A stretch of 64,000 nt of DNA from Rathayibacter sp. VKM Ac-2760 (GTDB lineage: Bacteria; Actinomycetota; Actinomycetes; Actinomycetales; Microbacteriaceae). Where the stretch lies: positions 62,001 through 126,000 of the forward strand of contig NZ_CP047174.1 in the NCBI RefSeq assembly GCF_009834185.1, written 5' to 3'. This document shows, one piece after another, positions 1 to 7,903 of this stretch. The notes beneath the pieces were generated by a model. It saw only the letters and a list, made by a program, of their open reading frames with translations, made no database searches and was not told where the DNA came from. The translations under genes were made by a program, and so were the position numbers. The first letter of the stretch is position 1; every line of letters begins with the position of its first letter.

Positions 1-333
1 GGAGGGGGTCCACCCGGGCGTCGGTCTCGCCCGGCTCCGGGTCGACGGTGCGTCTCCGGCGCCGCGGGCGAGTCGGCCGAGGTGCTCGCGCTCGGCGTCG
101 TCCATCCGTAGGGCTCGGGCTAGTCCGTCGAGGACCGCGTCGGAGGCGCCGCCGATCGCTCCCCGCTCGAGTCGGGCGTAGTACTCGACGCTGACGCCGG
201 CCAGCGCGGCGGCCTCGCCTCGGCGCAGGCCCGGCACCCGCCGGTCTGTCCCGCGCGGGAGGCCGACCTGCTCGGGCTCGACGCGGGCGCGGCGCGACAC
301 CAGGAACTCGCGGATCTCGGATCGATCGACCAT
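1..333 (-). CDS. XRE-family regulator, MmyB-like (C-terminus cut by window edge)
   Basis: The reading frame starts with ATG at 333 on the minus strand and stays open to base 1 (111 codons visible). The N-terminus begins MVDRSEIREFL and continues with a helix-turn-helix including the motif LRRGEAAALAGVSVEYYARLE, followed by residues on the pattern LARALRMDDAEREHL. This is the standard start of actinobacterial XRE regulators that carry a C-terminal MmyB-like ligand-binding (PAS-fold) domain; that domain lies outside the window. Such regulators often repress a neighbouring SDR or oxidoreductase gene, but no such partner is visible here. The adjacent gene at 499 points the other way. Family call is solid; target unknown. 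Confidence 0.85.
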   Translation of the reverse strand, partial: MVDRSEIREFLVSRRARVEPEQVGLPRGTDRRVPGLRRGEAAALAGVSVEYYARLERGAIGGASDAVLDGLARALRMDDAEREHLGRLARGAGDAPSTRSRARPTPGWTPS

Positions 334-498
334 GCGGCAACAGTAGGTCGACCCTCGGCCGCAGTGGGGCGCCCTGAGAGGGCGCGTCAGCGACGGGACT
401 CCCGGGGGCCGGCACCGAGCGGTTCGCTGGGTCGTACCGCGGAGGCAGCACTGGTCGACCACCGCGGTCACCGGCTCGATTCGACCACGGAGGCACGG

Positions 499-1035
499 AT
501 GAGACTCGCCCTGAGCATGACCGACGACCGCGAGACCGACAACTCCCCGATCCGCCGCAGGACGGCCGCGTCGTCGCGTCGCCGCCCGGGAGTCCTCCTC
601 GGTGCTCTCGCCCAGGCGGGGCTCGTCGCGCTGCTGGCTCCGGCTCTCGCTTTCGCCGTTCCGGTCCCGCTCGCCCCTGCGGAGCGGGCCGCGATCACCG
701 TCGAGGTCGACGACTCGCCCGCCGCGCGCTCGATCGCGGCCGGGCTCCCCGCCTCTCTGGTGTTCGAGGACCGGATGGGCGCCGCGCTCGTCGCCGAGGA
801 CGTCGTCGTGGCGGGGGCCCTCGCCTCAGTGGAGCCGGTCGCCGACTACCGGGCGGGAGATGTCGTCTGGTCGCTGGACCGCCGCGAGCTCGTCGTCTTC
901 ACGCACGAGGGCGCGGGGGTGGGCGACGCCGCGCTCGTCCGGGTCGGCACGGTCCGGTCCGGATTCGCCGACCTAGAGGACTGCGTCCGTGACTGCAGAC
1001 TCAAGTTGTCGACGGTCGAGTCCGAGTCCCGATAG
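499..1035 (+). CDS. Exported cyclophilin-like fold protein
   Basis: About 178 residues from ATG 499, chosen because GGAG sits about 7 bases upstream; the same frame is open back to a GTG at 364 but without a good ribosome site. Residues 25-55 form a basic then hydrophobic stretch (RRRPGVLLGALAQAG...), consistent with a signal peptide or anchor. The mature part contains AGDVVWSLDRRELVVFTHEG and ends near VRVGTVRSGFADLE, which fits the bacterial cyclophilin-like beta-barrel family (small proteins of about 110-130 residues, some annotated as secreted). No catalytic role is established for that family. A start at M517 is possible. Confidence 0.6.
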   Translation: MRLALSMTDDRETDNSPIRRRTAASSRRRPGVLLGALAQAGLVALLAPALAFAVPVPLAPAERAAITVEVDDSPAARSIAAGLPASLVFEDRMGAALVAEDVVVAGALASVEPVADYRAGDVVWSLDRRELVVFTHEGAGVGDAALVRVGTVRSGFADLEDCVRDCRLKLSTVESESR

Positions 1036-1108
1036 GGGATGGTTCACCGGGACGCGCACACGGGCAGATTCGCCGCGGAAGCGATGACTCAGTGCCTCCG
1101 GCTTCGAT

Positions 1109-1795
1109 TCACGCCGGCGGATTGGGGGAGAAGTCGAGCGCTCGGGTGATGATCAGTGCAGCCACGTCGCGAACGCTGATCCCTTCTGCGAAAGCGTAGG
1201 CGCGGATCATCAGCAGGGCGTCCGCGGGTGTCAATCGCATCTGGCTCACTACCATCCCTACCGCTTGATGCACTTCTCGGCGCGAGAGCGCGGAATCGCG
1301 GGCGAGCGTCCCGTCCGCCGGAAGGCTCATCATCTGCTCGGCCACGGCTTTGGCCAGAGTTCCCGATAGTCGATTGGCGAGCTGCAGATGCTGAGCATCG
1401 AGCCGCATCGAGGCACTGCTGTAGAGGGTGACGGCGCCGATGCTCGAGGTGCCGACCAGCATGGGAACGGCGAGGACCGTCCTCGCTCCGGCTGCCTCGG
1501 CGAAGAGCCCGAAGACCGGCCAGGCAGCGAAATTCCGCTCCTCATCGACATGCAACTCGGTCGGACGGTACGTGCGGTGCGCATCCCAAGCTGGCCCCTC
1601 CCCGAGGTCGATTTGCATCTCGTCGAGAGTCGCCGCTCGATGGCTCGTCGCCGCCAGCGTCTGCGCGTCAAACGGAGCGCCGAGCACGGACACGGCAGCG
1701 TCCTCGCCGGGAAGGATTCTGACGAAGGACTCCAGGAGCCACACGATTTCCTCACCGGAGGTACCGTCTCCGTGTCCTGGCAGGTGCACGCTCAC
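1109..1795 (-). CDS. GAF and ANTAR domain regulator
   Basis: 228 residues from a GTG. Residues about 15-150 form a GAF domain (sensor fold; GEGPAWDAHRTYRP and AVPMLVGTSSIGAVTLYS are typical segments). Residues about 165-222 form an ANTAR RNA-binding domain (REVHQAVGMVVSQ, then ALLMIRAYAFAEG and VRDVAALII). Actinobacteria encode many such GAF-ANTAR proteins, thought to act as transcription antiterminators that bind paired RNA hairpins in leader transcripts. No candidate leader hairpin pair is obvious next to the gene, so the target is probably elsewhere. The start is uncertain by a few codons because no strong ribosome site is visible. Confidence 0.85.
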   Translation of the reverse strand: MSVHLPGHGDGTSGEEIVWLLESFVRILPGEDAAVSVLGAPFDAQTLAATSHRAATLDEMQIDLGEGPAWDAHRTYRPTELHVDEERNFAAWPVFGLFAEAAGARTVLAVPMLVGTSSIGAVTLYSSASMRLDAQHLQLANRLSGTLAKAVAEQMMSLPADGTLARDSALSRREVHQAVGMVVSQMRLTPADALLMIRAYAFAEGISVRDVAALIITRALDFSPNPPA

Positions 1796-1897
1796 GACCG
1801 AAAACGAGACGCGCGCGGCAGCATCCTCACGCCTTGCTCGTCCATCGGTTGATGGCGTCCTCGGGCTGTCGGGGTGCGCGCCGCTCGTACACCGTTG

Positions 1898-2257
1898 TCA
1901 GTCCCGGAACTCGTCGTAGTCGGGATATGGAGGCTCGTCATCAATCATGGGATGCGCCACGTAGCGCTCGTTCTCGCTGATTCGGGAGCGGATGTTCGCT
2001 ACAGCCGCCTCGGCGGCTTCCGATGCAGCTGCCTCATCCACACCGACCGCCTGCAGGTCGACCGGGACAGCGACGAGCTCGCTTCCGGCGTTCAGGGTCA
2101 GCTTCGCTTCGACCAGGCGACCTTGCTCGGTGAACGCGGGGATCGTGACCGTCTCGGAGTGCTGCTGTCGATCGATCGCTGTCACCAGCTCGAGCAGCGC
2201 CTGCACCACTGCATCCGTCGTGAACAGACTCCTCGACGCGTAAGTCAGCTGCTGCAT
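1898..2257 (-). CDS. Hypothetical protein, acidic tail
   Basis: 119 residues if translation starts at the ATG at 2257 (MQQLTYASRSLFTTDAVVQ); the frame is open upstream to 2377 but that extension is Arg-rich and reads like non-coding sequence. The protein has an N-terminal helical part (residues 10-30), a central beta-like part (TVTIPAFTEQGRLVEAKLTL) and a very acidic C-terminus (DDEPPYPDYDEF). The part resembles small actinobacterial proteins of unknown function that sit near plasmid or housekeeping genes; I do not recognise a named family. It stands alone between convergent or same-strand neighbours. Confidence 0.5.
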   Translation of the reverse strand: MQQLTYASRSLFTTDAVVQALLELVTAIDRQQHSETVTIPAFTEQGRLVEAKLTLNAGSELVAVPVDLQAVGVDEAAASEAAEAAVANIRSRISENERYVAHPMIDDEPPYPDYDEFRD

Positions 2258-2424
2258 GCGTCCATCGTCGTCAGATCGGCAGTGCAGCGCGACGGGGTTG
2301 TCGCGGTGGCTGCGGAGAAGGTAGCGAGAGCGATCGAACGTCCCGTACGGGGATCGTCCTCTGGACGGTAGAACCACCTACTGCGATCCGGGCATCCGAC
2401 AGAGCCTCCAGCGCGCTTCGGCCC

Positions 2425-2712
2425 CTAGTTCCATCGTCCTTCCCAGTCGTAGAGGGGAGCGCTGGTCGCGTATTCGCGGAGCCATGCGATCTTTCCGTCG
2501 CGGACGGTCGCGAGCGTCGATCCGTCGAAGGCGTGGTCCGCTCCGTCCCAGTGGCACTCGAGTCGCCACTCGACCGCGATGCGGTCGCCGGCTGTGAATT
2601 CGTTGGTGATGGTCGACCCGAGTACGCGTCCGCCGGCCGCCAGCCAGGACTCGGCCCAGCGGAGGACCGTCGGAGCGCCTCGGTACACAGGGCCGTAACT
2701 CTCGATGACCAC
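2425..2712 (-). CDS. SnoaL-like (NTF2 fold) protein, N-terminally truncated
   Basis: 95 residues from a GTG. The stretch YGPVYRGAPTVLRWAESWLA, then NEFTAGDRIAVEWRLECHW and AWLREYATSAPLYDWEG, is characteristic of SnoaL-like polyketide-cyclase/NTF2-fold proteins. Family members normally have 25-35 more residues before the ESYGPVYRG segment, forming the first helices. Here the upstream in-frame sequence is unrelated Pro/Arg-rich coding noise and reaches a stop near 2789. The gene therefore looks truncated at its 5' end and may be a pseudogene. The opposite strand at the breakpoint carries a short hydrophobic ORF fragment (2742-2828), consistent with a small rearrangement. Confidence 0.55.
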   Translation of the reverse strand: MVIESYGPVYRGAPTVLRWAESWLAAGGRVLGSTITNEFTAGDRIAVEWRLECHWDGADHAFDGSTLATVRDGKIAWLREYATSAPLYDWEGRWN

Positions 2713-2741
2713 GACGCGAGGGTCCTCGCCGGGAGTCGACG

Positions 2742-2828
2742 GTGGGGCTCGTGCTGTCCTATCTCCTGCTGGCCGTCGCGGTGGTGCCGGTCGTCATCGG
2801 GTCGTTCGGGCTGCTGGCGGCGCGCTGA
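2742..2828 (+). other. Short hydrophobic ORF fragment in gene-poor stretch 2713-3248
   Basis: A 28-codon stretch from a GTG encodes one clear transmembrane segment (LVLSYLLLAVAVVPVVIGSF) and ends at TGA 2828. There is no ribosome site and the upstream frame is Arg/Pro-rich up to a stop at 2706, so this is more likely the tail of a lost membrane-protein gene than a functional gene. The remainder of 2829-3248 holds only a hairpin (2932-2960) and no gene I can support. Confidence 0.2.
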
Positions 2829-2931
2829 TCGATCGACATCTCGTCGGGGGATCGGTTACCGGTCGTCGTGCGGCGCAGTTGTGCCGTCCTGCCCGGAAAT
2901 AGCCGTTCTGGTATCCCTGCTTGCTTGAGCG

Positions 2932-2960
2932 GGAGCCTCGTACCCGCAGTGCGAGGCTCC
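2932..2960. terminator. Hairpin, possible terminator
   Basis: Perfect 9-bp stem, GGAGCCTCG (2932-2940) pairing with CGAGGCTCC (2952-2960), 11-base loop. There is no T-run, as is common for high-GC terminators. It lies in a gene-free stretch, so which transcript it ends is unclear. Confidence 0.4.
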
Positions 2961-3248
2961 TCTGACTCGGCCCGGCTCGAACGGGCTGCCATCCTCACCA
3001 TGCTGCGGGCAGGGCGTCCCCTTACTGAATAAGAGACGCTTTGGGCGGGCGCGCTCGACGGCAACGCGGAACGCGAGGTGTCGACAAGAACGGTGCGAGC
3101 GAGGCGCGCGACGCGTCCCGGTCGGGGGTCGTTCACCGCATCACTTCGGCGAGCAGGATGCGTCGCGTAGGGGCGCGGGCGGCAGTGTCCCGTAAGACCC
3201 GCCCGATGAAATGGCCGGTGACGGGGCGGCTATCGGGACACTGGCAGG

Positions 3249-3584
3249 GTGGATCAGAAGACGATGCTGCGCACCCGAGCTGAGGTGCTCGACGACCTCG
3301 AGCGACAGCTGCGTTCCGAGGCCAACGTTGCGGGGGAGCGGATCGTGCGGACGGAGAACGGCTTTCGGCTGCAGGAGACGGAGACCTTCACGGTCGAGGT
3401 GTGGAGGATGCTGTTCAACTGGCGCCTCGTGGTGATGCCGCCGCATCAGCAGGTCGAGACGACTCACGGGTACTGCTACTTCGGCACTGGCCTAGTGAGC
3501 TTGGCTCGCGCGGTCGCTGCCGGCCTGCAGTGGACGGATCCGATGAACTCTGCCCCAGAGGGGTTCGACAAGCAGGCGTTCTAA
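3249..3584 (+). CDS. Hypothetical protein (111 aa)
   Basis: 111 residues from a GTG (MDQKTMLRTRAEVLDDLERQ). A helical N-terminus is followed by beta-like segments (NGFRLQETETFTVEVWRMLFNWRLVVMPP) and a C-terminal helix. Coding character is good: the third codon positions are strongly G/C and no opposite-strand frame is as plausible. It has no signal peptide, membrane segment or recognisable motif. It is monocistronic; a convergent minus-strand gene begins at 3670. I do not recognise a family. Confidence 0.55.
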   Translation: MDQKTMLRTRAEVLDDLERQLRSEANVAGERIVRTENGFRLQETETFTVEVWRMLFNWRLVVMPPHQQVETTHGYCYFGTGLVSLARAVAAGLQWTDPMNSAPEGFDKQAF

Positions 3585-3669
3585 CGCCTATCTATTTCTG
3601 ACCGCGGTGAGCTTGCCACGTTCGAGAGTGCCAGCACCCGTCGGTCTCAGCAGTGCGGGCGATGAGTTG

Positions 3670-4305
3670 TCAGTAGGGCATGGCCGACCCGTCAGCGCCG
3701 AGGCGGTAGAGGGTGGTGCTGACCGGGGCCGCGTCGCCGCCGTCGTAGAGGCCGCGGGCGAGCTCGCGCAGGCCCGCCACCGCATCGGCGTCCTCTGTGC
3801 CGCAGACGTGCATCGACACGCGCTGACCGATCGCGATCACCGGGTCGCCGGCGACGAATTCGTCGAACAGCGTGTGCAGGAACCCCGCCCTCAGGATCAG
3901 GGACGCCGCGAGCTCCTCGCTGCCGGGCGGTGTCGCGAGGAGGAATCGCCCGTCGCCGCCGGACACCATGGGGTCGATGCGCGCCAGCCAGGCGAGCGCC
4001 TCCGCGGCGAGCGACTCGACGGTGTGCCCGAGGCGCGCCGCCGTCGACGCCGTCACGTACTCCCACGCCCCGTCCCGGTCGAGGACGTGGGCGACGGTCA
4101 GCCCGGACTCATGTGGCGCCAGGATCGGAGCGTTGGAGGCCGCGGATCGGGCCAGCAGCGCCGCCGCGGCGCGATCGTCCAGAACCAGCGGGAGGATCGG
4201 CACAGCGTCGGTACCCACCCGTGCCCGCCCCGTGGCCGGATCGGCGACCACGGTCACCGCATCCGCCGCGCCGCTTACGGGTCGGCGCCGAGAGAACAGT
4301 CCCAT
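3670..4305 (-). CDS. Hypothetical cytoplasmic protein (211 aa)
   Basis: Start chosen at ATG 4305 (MGLFSRRRPVSGAAD) because AAAGGAG precedes it by about 10 bases; the frame is open further upstream (to 4503) but that part is basic, low-complexity and not protein-like. The protein is alpha/beta in character, with no signal peptide. Conserved-looking segments are VPILPLVLDDRAAAALLARS, a central helical part and AIGQRVSMHVCGTEDADAV near residue 170. The family is not recognised. The gene is flanked downstream by a convergent unknown gene. Confidence 0.6.
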   Translation of the reverse strand: MGLFSRRRPVSGAADAVTVVADPATGRARVGTDAVPILPLVLDDRAAAALLARSAASNAPILAPHESGLTVAHVLDRDGAWEYVTASTAARLGHTVESLAAEALAWLARIDPMVSGGDGRFLLATPPGSEELAASLILRAGFLHTLFDEFVAGDPVIAIGQRVSMHVCGTEDADAVAGLRELARGLYDGGDAAPVSTTLYRLGADGSAMPY

Positions 4306-4523
4306 CGTGTCCCGATCTCCTTTCGAACGTCTCGGGCGAGGAGGGGCGCCTGAGCCCCCTCGACACTCGCCATTTCGCGAGCCTAGGCGCCGGGCGGCCC
4401 AAGAGCTGCGTTGTCGGCGTCGGAGCTGCCTCGCCCCGAAACCAGAGGGTTGCTGAGACGCGCCGAGCTGCGATCTTTCACGATTGCGGTGTTGCGACTG
4501 CACTGTGGTCGCGCTTGGGATGA

Positions 4524-4563
4524 AGAGAAGCGGCCGCCGGCGTTTGCCGATGACCGCTTCTCT
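4524..4563 (-). terminator. Hairpin terminator of the gene at 4611-5501
   Basis: Perfect 10-bp inverted repeat AGAGAAGCGG (4524-4533) with CCGCTTCTCT (4554-4563), 20-base loop that can pair further. It begins about 48 bases downstream of the stop of the minus-strand gene ending at 4611. The rest of 4306-4610 contains only the upstream region of the 3670-4305 gene. Confidence 0.5.
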
Positions 4564-4610
4564 CAGTGGCTGGTAGTCCCTCTCATCGAGGTGGTTCTTC
4601 GACGCTGAGG

Positions 4611-5501
4611 TCAGCAGAGTGCTGCGCGCACCTGGCGGACGGTGGACAGTGACACCTTTGCGCCGAGGCGCTCAATCCTGCGCTGCAGCGCAGAGTCGGT
4701 CGTGGCGTTGCAGGCGGCGGCGATGCGCGGGTCGGTCGCGTCGATGCCCAGGCGCTCGAGGACCGCGGCGACCTTCGCCGGGATGGCGGGCTTGGGTGCC
4801 TCGGTACTCGAAAGCTCGCCGTCGATGCCCGTGCGGTCCTGGCCCGCGGTCACGAGGAGAGGCGTCGGAGTTCCTCCAAGGGGGACGTCCTTCCAGAACT
4901 CGGGGATGCAGTCGATGGGGAAGGGCTGGAACGAGATCTCGACGTTCCCCGGAATGACGCCGGTGATCGCGTAGGTGCCATCCGGGTTCGTCACTGCCCC
5001 GCGCCCCAACAGGAGGTTGATGCGGTTCACGGCTCCGACAGAGATGCCTCCGGTGGGGACGCCGTCGCAGGTGACCCGGCCGGAGACGGTCGAGCCGAGA
5101 ATCAGGGTCGAGTCGGCCGTCGTAGTGGAGTCGGCGACGATGTCGACTTCGGACGCTTCCGCAACGGTGAGGACCCCGTCCCACATCTGCGCCGCCCAAG
5201 GGCTCCCCGTCGGCGGGAGGAACGCCACCTGGTAAGAGCCGGTCTCGACGCTCAGGGAGTAGTGGCCCTCCGCATCGCTCGTTGCACCGTCCCCGACCTG
5301 GTACCCCTGGTCGCTGACGGGGATCACGTCGATGCCAGCGACGGGACCAGCTCCGGCGCCGCTCACCGTTCCCTGCAGCGTCCCGTACGCCACGTCGGCT
5401 TGTGCCGGCACGGCGGCACCGACAGTCAGCGCGGTGGCGAAGGTCATGGCTGCGATGCCGATGGATGTCATGCGTACTCGGCGGCTGGACTGTCGGAGCA
5501 T
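4611..5501 (-). CDS. Secreted protein with carboxypeptidase-regulatory-like repeats
   Basis: 296 residues from ATG 5501 with AGAGGGG as ribosome site. Residues 1-36 are a signal peptide (RRVRMTSIGIAAMTF..., cleavage near AQA-D). Two Ig/carboxypeptidase-regulatory-like domains follow: residues about 38-125 (GTLQGTVSGAGAGPVAGIDV, with GHYSLSVETGSYQVAF) and about 130-215 (SGRVTCDGVPTGGISV, GTYAITGVIPGNVEISF). The C-terminal 60 residues are helical (KVAAVLERLGIDATDPR). These beta-sandwich domains are usually structural or surface-binding. There is no LPXTG motif, so the protein is probably released. It is followed by a hairpin terminator. Confidence 0.7.
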   Translation of the reverse strand: MLRQSSRRVRMTSIGIAAMTFATALTVGAAVPAQADVAYGTLQGTVSGAGAGPVAGIDVIPVSDQGYQVGDGATSDAEGHYSLSVETGSYQVAFLPPTGSPWAAQMWDGVLTVAEASEVDIVADSTTTADSTLILGSTVSGRVTCDGVPTGGISVGAVNRINLLLGRGAVTNPDGTYAITGVIPGNVEISFQPFPIDCIPEFWKDVPLGGTPTPLLVTAGQDRTGIDGELSSTEAPKPAIPAKVAAVLERLGIDATDPRIAAACNATTDSALQRRIERLGAKVSLSTVRQVRAALC

Positions 5502-5953
5502 GTGATTCCCCTCTCACGGCCGTCGCACAGGCGCGACGATCCCGCTCGCACGGTAGCGGTTCCAGGTCGGATCGCATCAGCCACACTCCTGGCACCCGTC
5601 GGGGTGGAGCGCGTGCAGTGCTCGTCGCCCAGCTGACGTATGTGGCGACGTTTGTGCTCGAGCGACACGTTGCGCGTCGGCCAGCGACGCGGTCTCTTCT
5701 GATTCCGCCGACGTGCTCCTGGGCTCCGTCAGTGGCTGGCTGACCATCCGGCGAGCAAAGGGCGCTGAGGAGTGCTGACGAGAAGGTGGCGGCGCTCAGG
5801 TGTCGACTCACGGCACGACCAAAACGAGCTGAAAGTTGCTGCTCTCGCGCGGCGAGAGGAGTGACGCCCTGATGCTTCCGGGCCATTTCGTGATGGTCGT
5901 TACTGTGGAAGAACCGTTTGCGTCTGCGGGCCGGTCAAGGAGGGATTCATCGC
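5502..5953. other. Intergenic region without a supported gene
   Basis: About 450 bases between the divergent secreted-protein gene and the lsr2-type gene. Several open frames exist on both strands but all are Arg-rich shadows without ribosome sites. The region must hold the promoters of both flanking genes; no convincing -35/-10 pair could be fixed by eye. Confidence 0.4.
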
Positions 5954-6301
5954 GTGGCTTCTCGGGTGGATCTTGTCGATGATCTGACTGGCGTGCCGAT
6001 CTCGGCCGGGCGCGGTCGAACGGTGAGTTTCTCCGTCGATGATGACGCCTACGAGATCGATTTGACCGCGGCCAACATCGGCTACCTCCACCTCGCTCTC
6101 GCGCGGTTCGTCGACGCTGCACGGCCACTCTCGGCCGCGCCAGTCCGACCACGCGTGACGGCTGTCGCTGCGAGCGCGGGGCGTAAGAGTCCTGAGATGT
6201 TGGCGGCGATCCGGCATTGGGCGCGACGCCACGGATACGAGGTTCCGAGATCCGGCCGATTACCCTCCGACGTTCAAGCCGCGTACGACGCGGCGCACTG
6301 A
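5954..6301 (+). CDS. Lsr2-like nucleoid-associated protein
   Basis: 115 residues from GTG 5954, preceded by a strong AAGGAGG at about 5938. The N-terminal half (ASRVDLVDDLTGVPISAG, then TVSFSVDDDAYEIDLTAANI) is the Lsr2 dimerisation domain. The C-terminal 40 residues (IRHWARRHGYEVP, then GRLPSDVQAAYDAAH) are the DNA-binding domain. Lsr2 proteins coat AT-rich, often horizontally acquired DNA and silence it. Here the AT-hook-like core that is usually RGR reads SGR (residues 100-102), so minor-groove contact may be altered. This may be a secondary paralogue. It sits 0.8 kb from a mobilisation segment. Confidence 0.85.
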   Translation: MASRVDLVDDLTGVPISAGRGRTVSFSVDDDAYEIDLTAANIGYLHLALARFVDAARPLSAAPVRPRVTAVAASAGRKSPEMLAAIRHWARRHGYEVPRSGRLPSDVQAAYDAAH

Positions 6302-6427
6302 ACCAGCATCGGTATTAGACGTTCACTAGACGTCTACCTGACTCGGCGAGGGGTACCGCGACTCGCACGACTCCGCGCATGCGCCCCGGTTGGCCTACGG
6401 CCTGCGATTCGGTCGGGGTCCCGCTGT

Positions 6428-6477
6428 CCACCTGTGTGCAGGCCAGCCTTAGCGAGAGCTGGGCTGTGCACAGGTGG
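6428..6477. repeat. Nested inverted repeat in the 6302-6666 intergenic stretch
   Basis: Outer arms CCACCTGTG (6428-6436) and CACAGGTGG (6469-6477) are perfect, and inner arms CAGCC (6444-6448) and GGCTG (6462-6466) extend the structure. It lies 127 bases past the lsr2-type stop codon. It could be a weak terminator or a small structured RNA. A perfect 10-bp palindrome TAGACGTCTA (6327-6336) with a second TAGACGT at 6316 lies nearby. No gene is supported in 6302-6666. Confidence 0.35.
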
Positions 6478-6666
6478 TCGGGGGCGTCTGCGACCGACTG
6501 CGCCCGCGTTCTACTCGTCTCACGATTGCACGAGGTTCGGCAAGGTAGATCGCGTGGCGTGCGGTCGGTGCGCACTGCGAGCCGACCCCGACGTGGTCGA
6601 GAGACAGAAGCCCCTGCTCGATCAGGGCTCGAGCGGCGGCTCACGCCCACCATCCGGTTGTGGCGT

Positions 6667-7014
6667 TCAGCTGCTGCTTGGCGTCTCTCGACCGCTGGCG
6701 AGCGAGGCAAGTTGGAGAGCTTCGAACAGGTTGTCCGCGGCTCCTTGGCGATCGTCCATCGAGAGATCGAACACTGCGTCATCGAGCTTCGTGCAGATGA
6801 CCTTCTGCCAGTCCGCGGGCAATGTGCCGCCGGCGATCTTTGACGGGTTGGGCTGCCCCTTCGACGTCACGGTCATGACGGCTTCGTAGCAGTCGCGGAT
6901 CCGGTCGTGAAGGATCTCTGGCCGGTCAACGTTCACCTTCGCGCCGCCGTCGCCGTCGACGCCCTGCTCGACCTGGGTGAAGATGCTGGTGAGCTGCGAT
7001 TCGTAGTCGTCCAC
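6667..7014 (-). CDS. Hypothetical acidic protein (115 aa)
   Basis: 115 residues from ATG 7014 (MDDYESQLTSIFTQVEQGVDG). It is helical and acidic, with LHDRIRDCYEAVMTVTSKGQ and ADWQKVICTKLDDAVFDLSMDDRQGAADNLFEALQ-like segments (shown here in part). There is no signal or membrane segment. It ends next to the mobilisation segment and may belong to it. No recognised family; similar-sized helical proteins are common on actinobacterial mobile elements. Confidence 0.5.
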   Translation of the reverse strand: MDDYESQLTSIFTQVEQGVDGDGGAKVNVDRPEILHDRIRDCYEAVMTVTSKGQPNPSKIAGGTLPADWQKVICTKLDDAVFDLSMDDRQGAADNLFEALQLASLASGRETPSSS

Positions 7015-7068
7015 GAATCGGATCCTACTGACGCAGCTGCCCAGGCTCCCCGCCGGTCGGGACGGAAG

Positions 7069-7100
7069 AGCCCCCGCGAGCTGAGGCTCGAGCGGGGGCT
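7069..7100 (-). terminator. Terminator of the 7137-7903 gene pair
   Basis: Stem AGCCCCCGC (7069-7077) with GCGGGGGCT (7092-7100); inner GAGC/GCTC can pair too. It lies 36 bases beyond the stop at 7137 on the minus strand, as expected for the end of that transcript. Confidence 0.6.
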
Positions 7101-7136
7101 TTCCGACGTCAGCGGGGGTGCTGAGTCGGGTCGATG

Positions 7137-7559
7137 TTAGTCGACCGGCCAGGTGGCGAGCGCCTCGTAGGGGGTGAGGGTGGGGACACCGTCGACGTCC
7201 GTGACGGTCATTCCAGGTTCAGTGAATCCGGCGGCATGGGCGACTGCGGCGAGCACGAGACGCGCGTGTGTGTAGTCGAGTCCGGAGATGTCTTCGCGGA
7301 GGTCGACGGGTGTGCCGTGACCGAGTGAGGTGGCGATGCGGGCGATGCGTTGCTCGCCGCCACTGAGCGCGCCGATCTCGTAGCCGAGGCGGTCGAAGTC
7401 GACCGCGCTCGTCTTCCAGGCGTTGTCGGTCCGGACCCACGGAGCGCCCTCGTAGACGAGGCCCGAGCGGATCAAGAGCTCGACCGCCGCGGCGAGCGGG
7501 TTCGACCCCTCGGCCCACTCCCGGACCTGGGCGTGGAGCGCGTCGTTGCCGTCGGTCAC
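7137..7559 (-). CDS. Hypothetical protein of the mobilisation segment (140 aa)
   Basis: 140 residues from GTG 7559, which overlaps the TGA of the preceding gene by 4 bp (GTGA), so the two are translationally coupled. Starts MTDGNDALHAQVREWAEGSNP. The protein is alpha/beta with a Leu/Ala-rich middle (LAAAVELLIRSGLVYEGAPW) and a C-terminal part ending PYEALATWPVD. The longer frame upstream is Arg-rich and is the shadow of the neighbouring gene. Small genes of this kind commonly face mobC in actinobacterial mobilisable elements; function is unknown. Confidence 0.6.
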   Translation of the reverse strand: MTDGNDALHAQVREWAEGSNPLAAAVELLIRSGLVYEGAPWVRTDNAWKTSAVDFDRLGYEIGALSGGEQRIARIATSLGHGTPVDLREDISGLDYTHARLVLAAVAHAAGFTEPGMTVTDVDGVPTLTPYEALATWPVD

Positions 7560-7903
7560 GCGACCTGCTCCATCGACTCCGAGGGGACGCCGTCCGTCGA
7601 GCTGGCGACGTCGGCGTCGCCGGTCGAAGGCCGGCGAGTGCGCGCCACTCGCGCGCGCGTCTGTTCGGGTCGAGGGACGCCTGCTGCGCGGAGTTCCTTC
7701 TCGGACCAGCCGCACGCGAGCGCGGTGGACCACGCCTTAGCGTGGCGGGTCTGCGCGTCACTGAGAGCGGTCCGCGCGGTGTCGGTGTCGTTCGCTGCGG
7801 TCACGATTGACCGCACCGCTTCGACCCGTCTCTCGACGGTGGACTCGAGGAGGCGGCGAGCCGCCTCCGCTGCCTCTTCAGGGTTCCGAGTCACGTCGTT
7901 CAT
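7556..7903 (-). CDS. Hypothetical helical protein facing mobC (115 aa)
   Basis: 115 residues from ATG 7903 (MNDVTRNPEEAAEAARRLLES). The first 70 residues are predominantly helical and charged (RRVEAVRSIVTAANDTDTAR), followed by KAWSTALACGWSEKELRAAG, which looks like a small helix-turn-helix-like or DNA-contacting segment, and a Ser/Thr-rich tail. It is transcribed divergently from mobC across the candidate oriT and coupled to the gene at 7137-7559. A regulatory or relaxosome accessory role is plausible from position only. Confidence 0.55.
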   Translation of the reverse strand: MNDVTRNPEEAAEAARRLLESTVERRVEAVRSIVTAANDTDTARTALSDAQTRHAKAWSTALACGWSEKELRAAGVPRPEQTRARVARTRRPSTGDADVASSTDGVPSESMEQVA

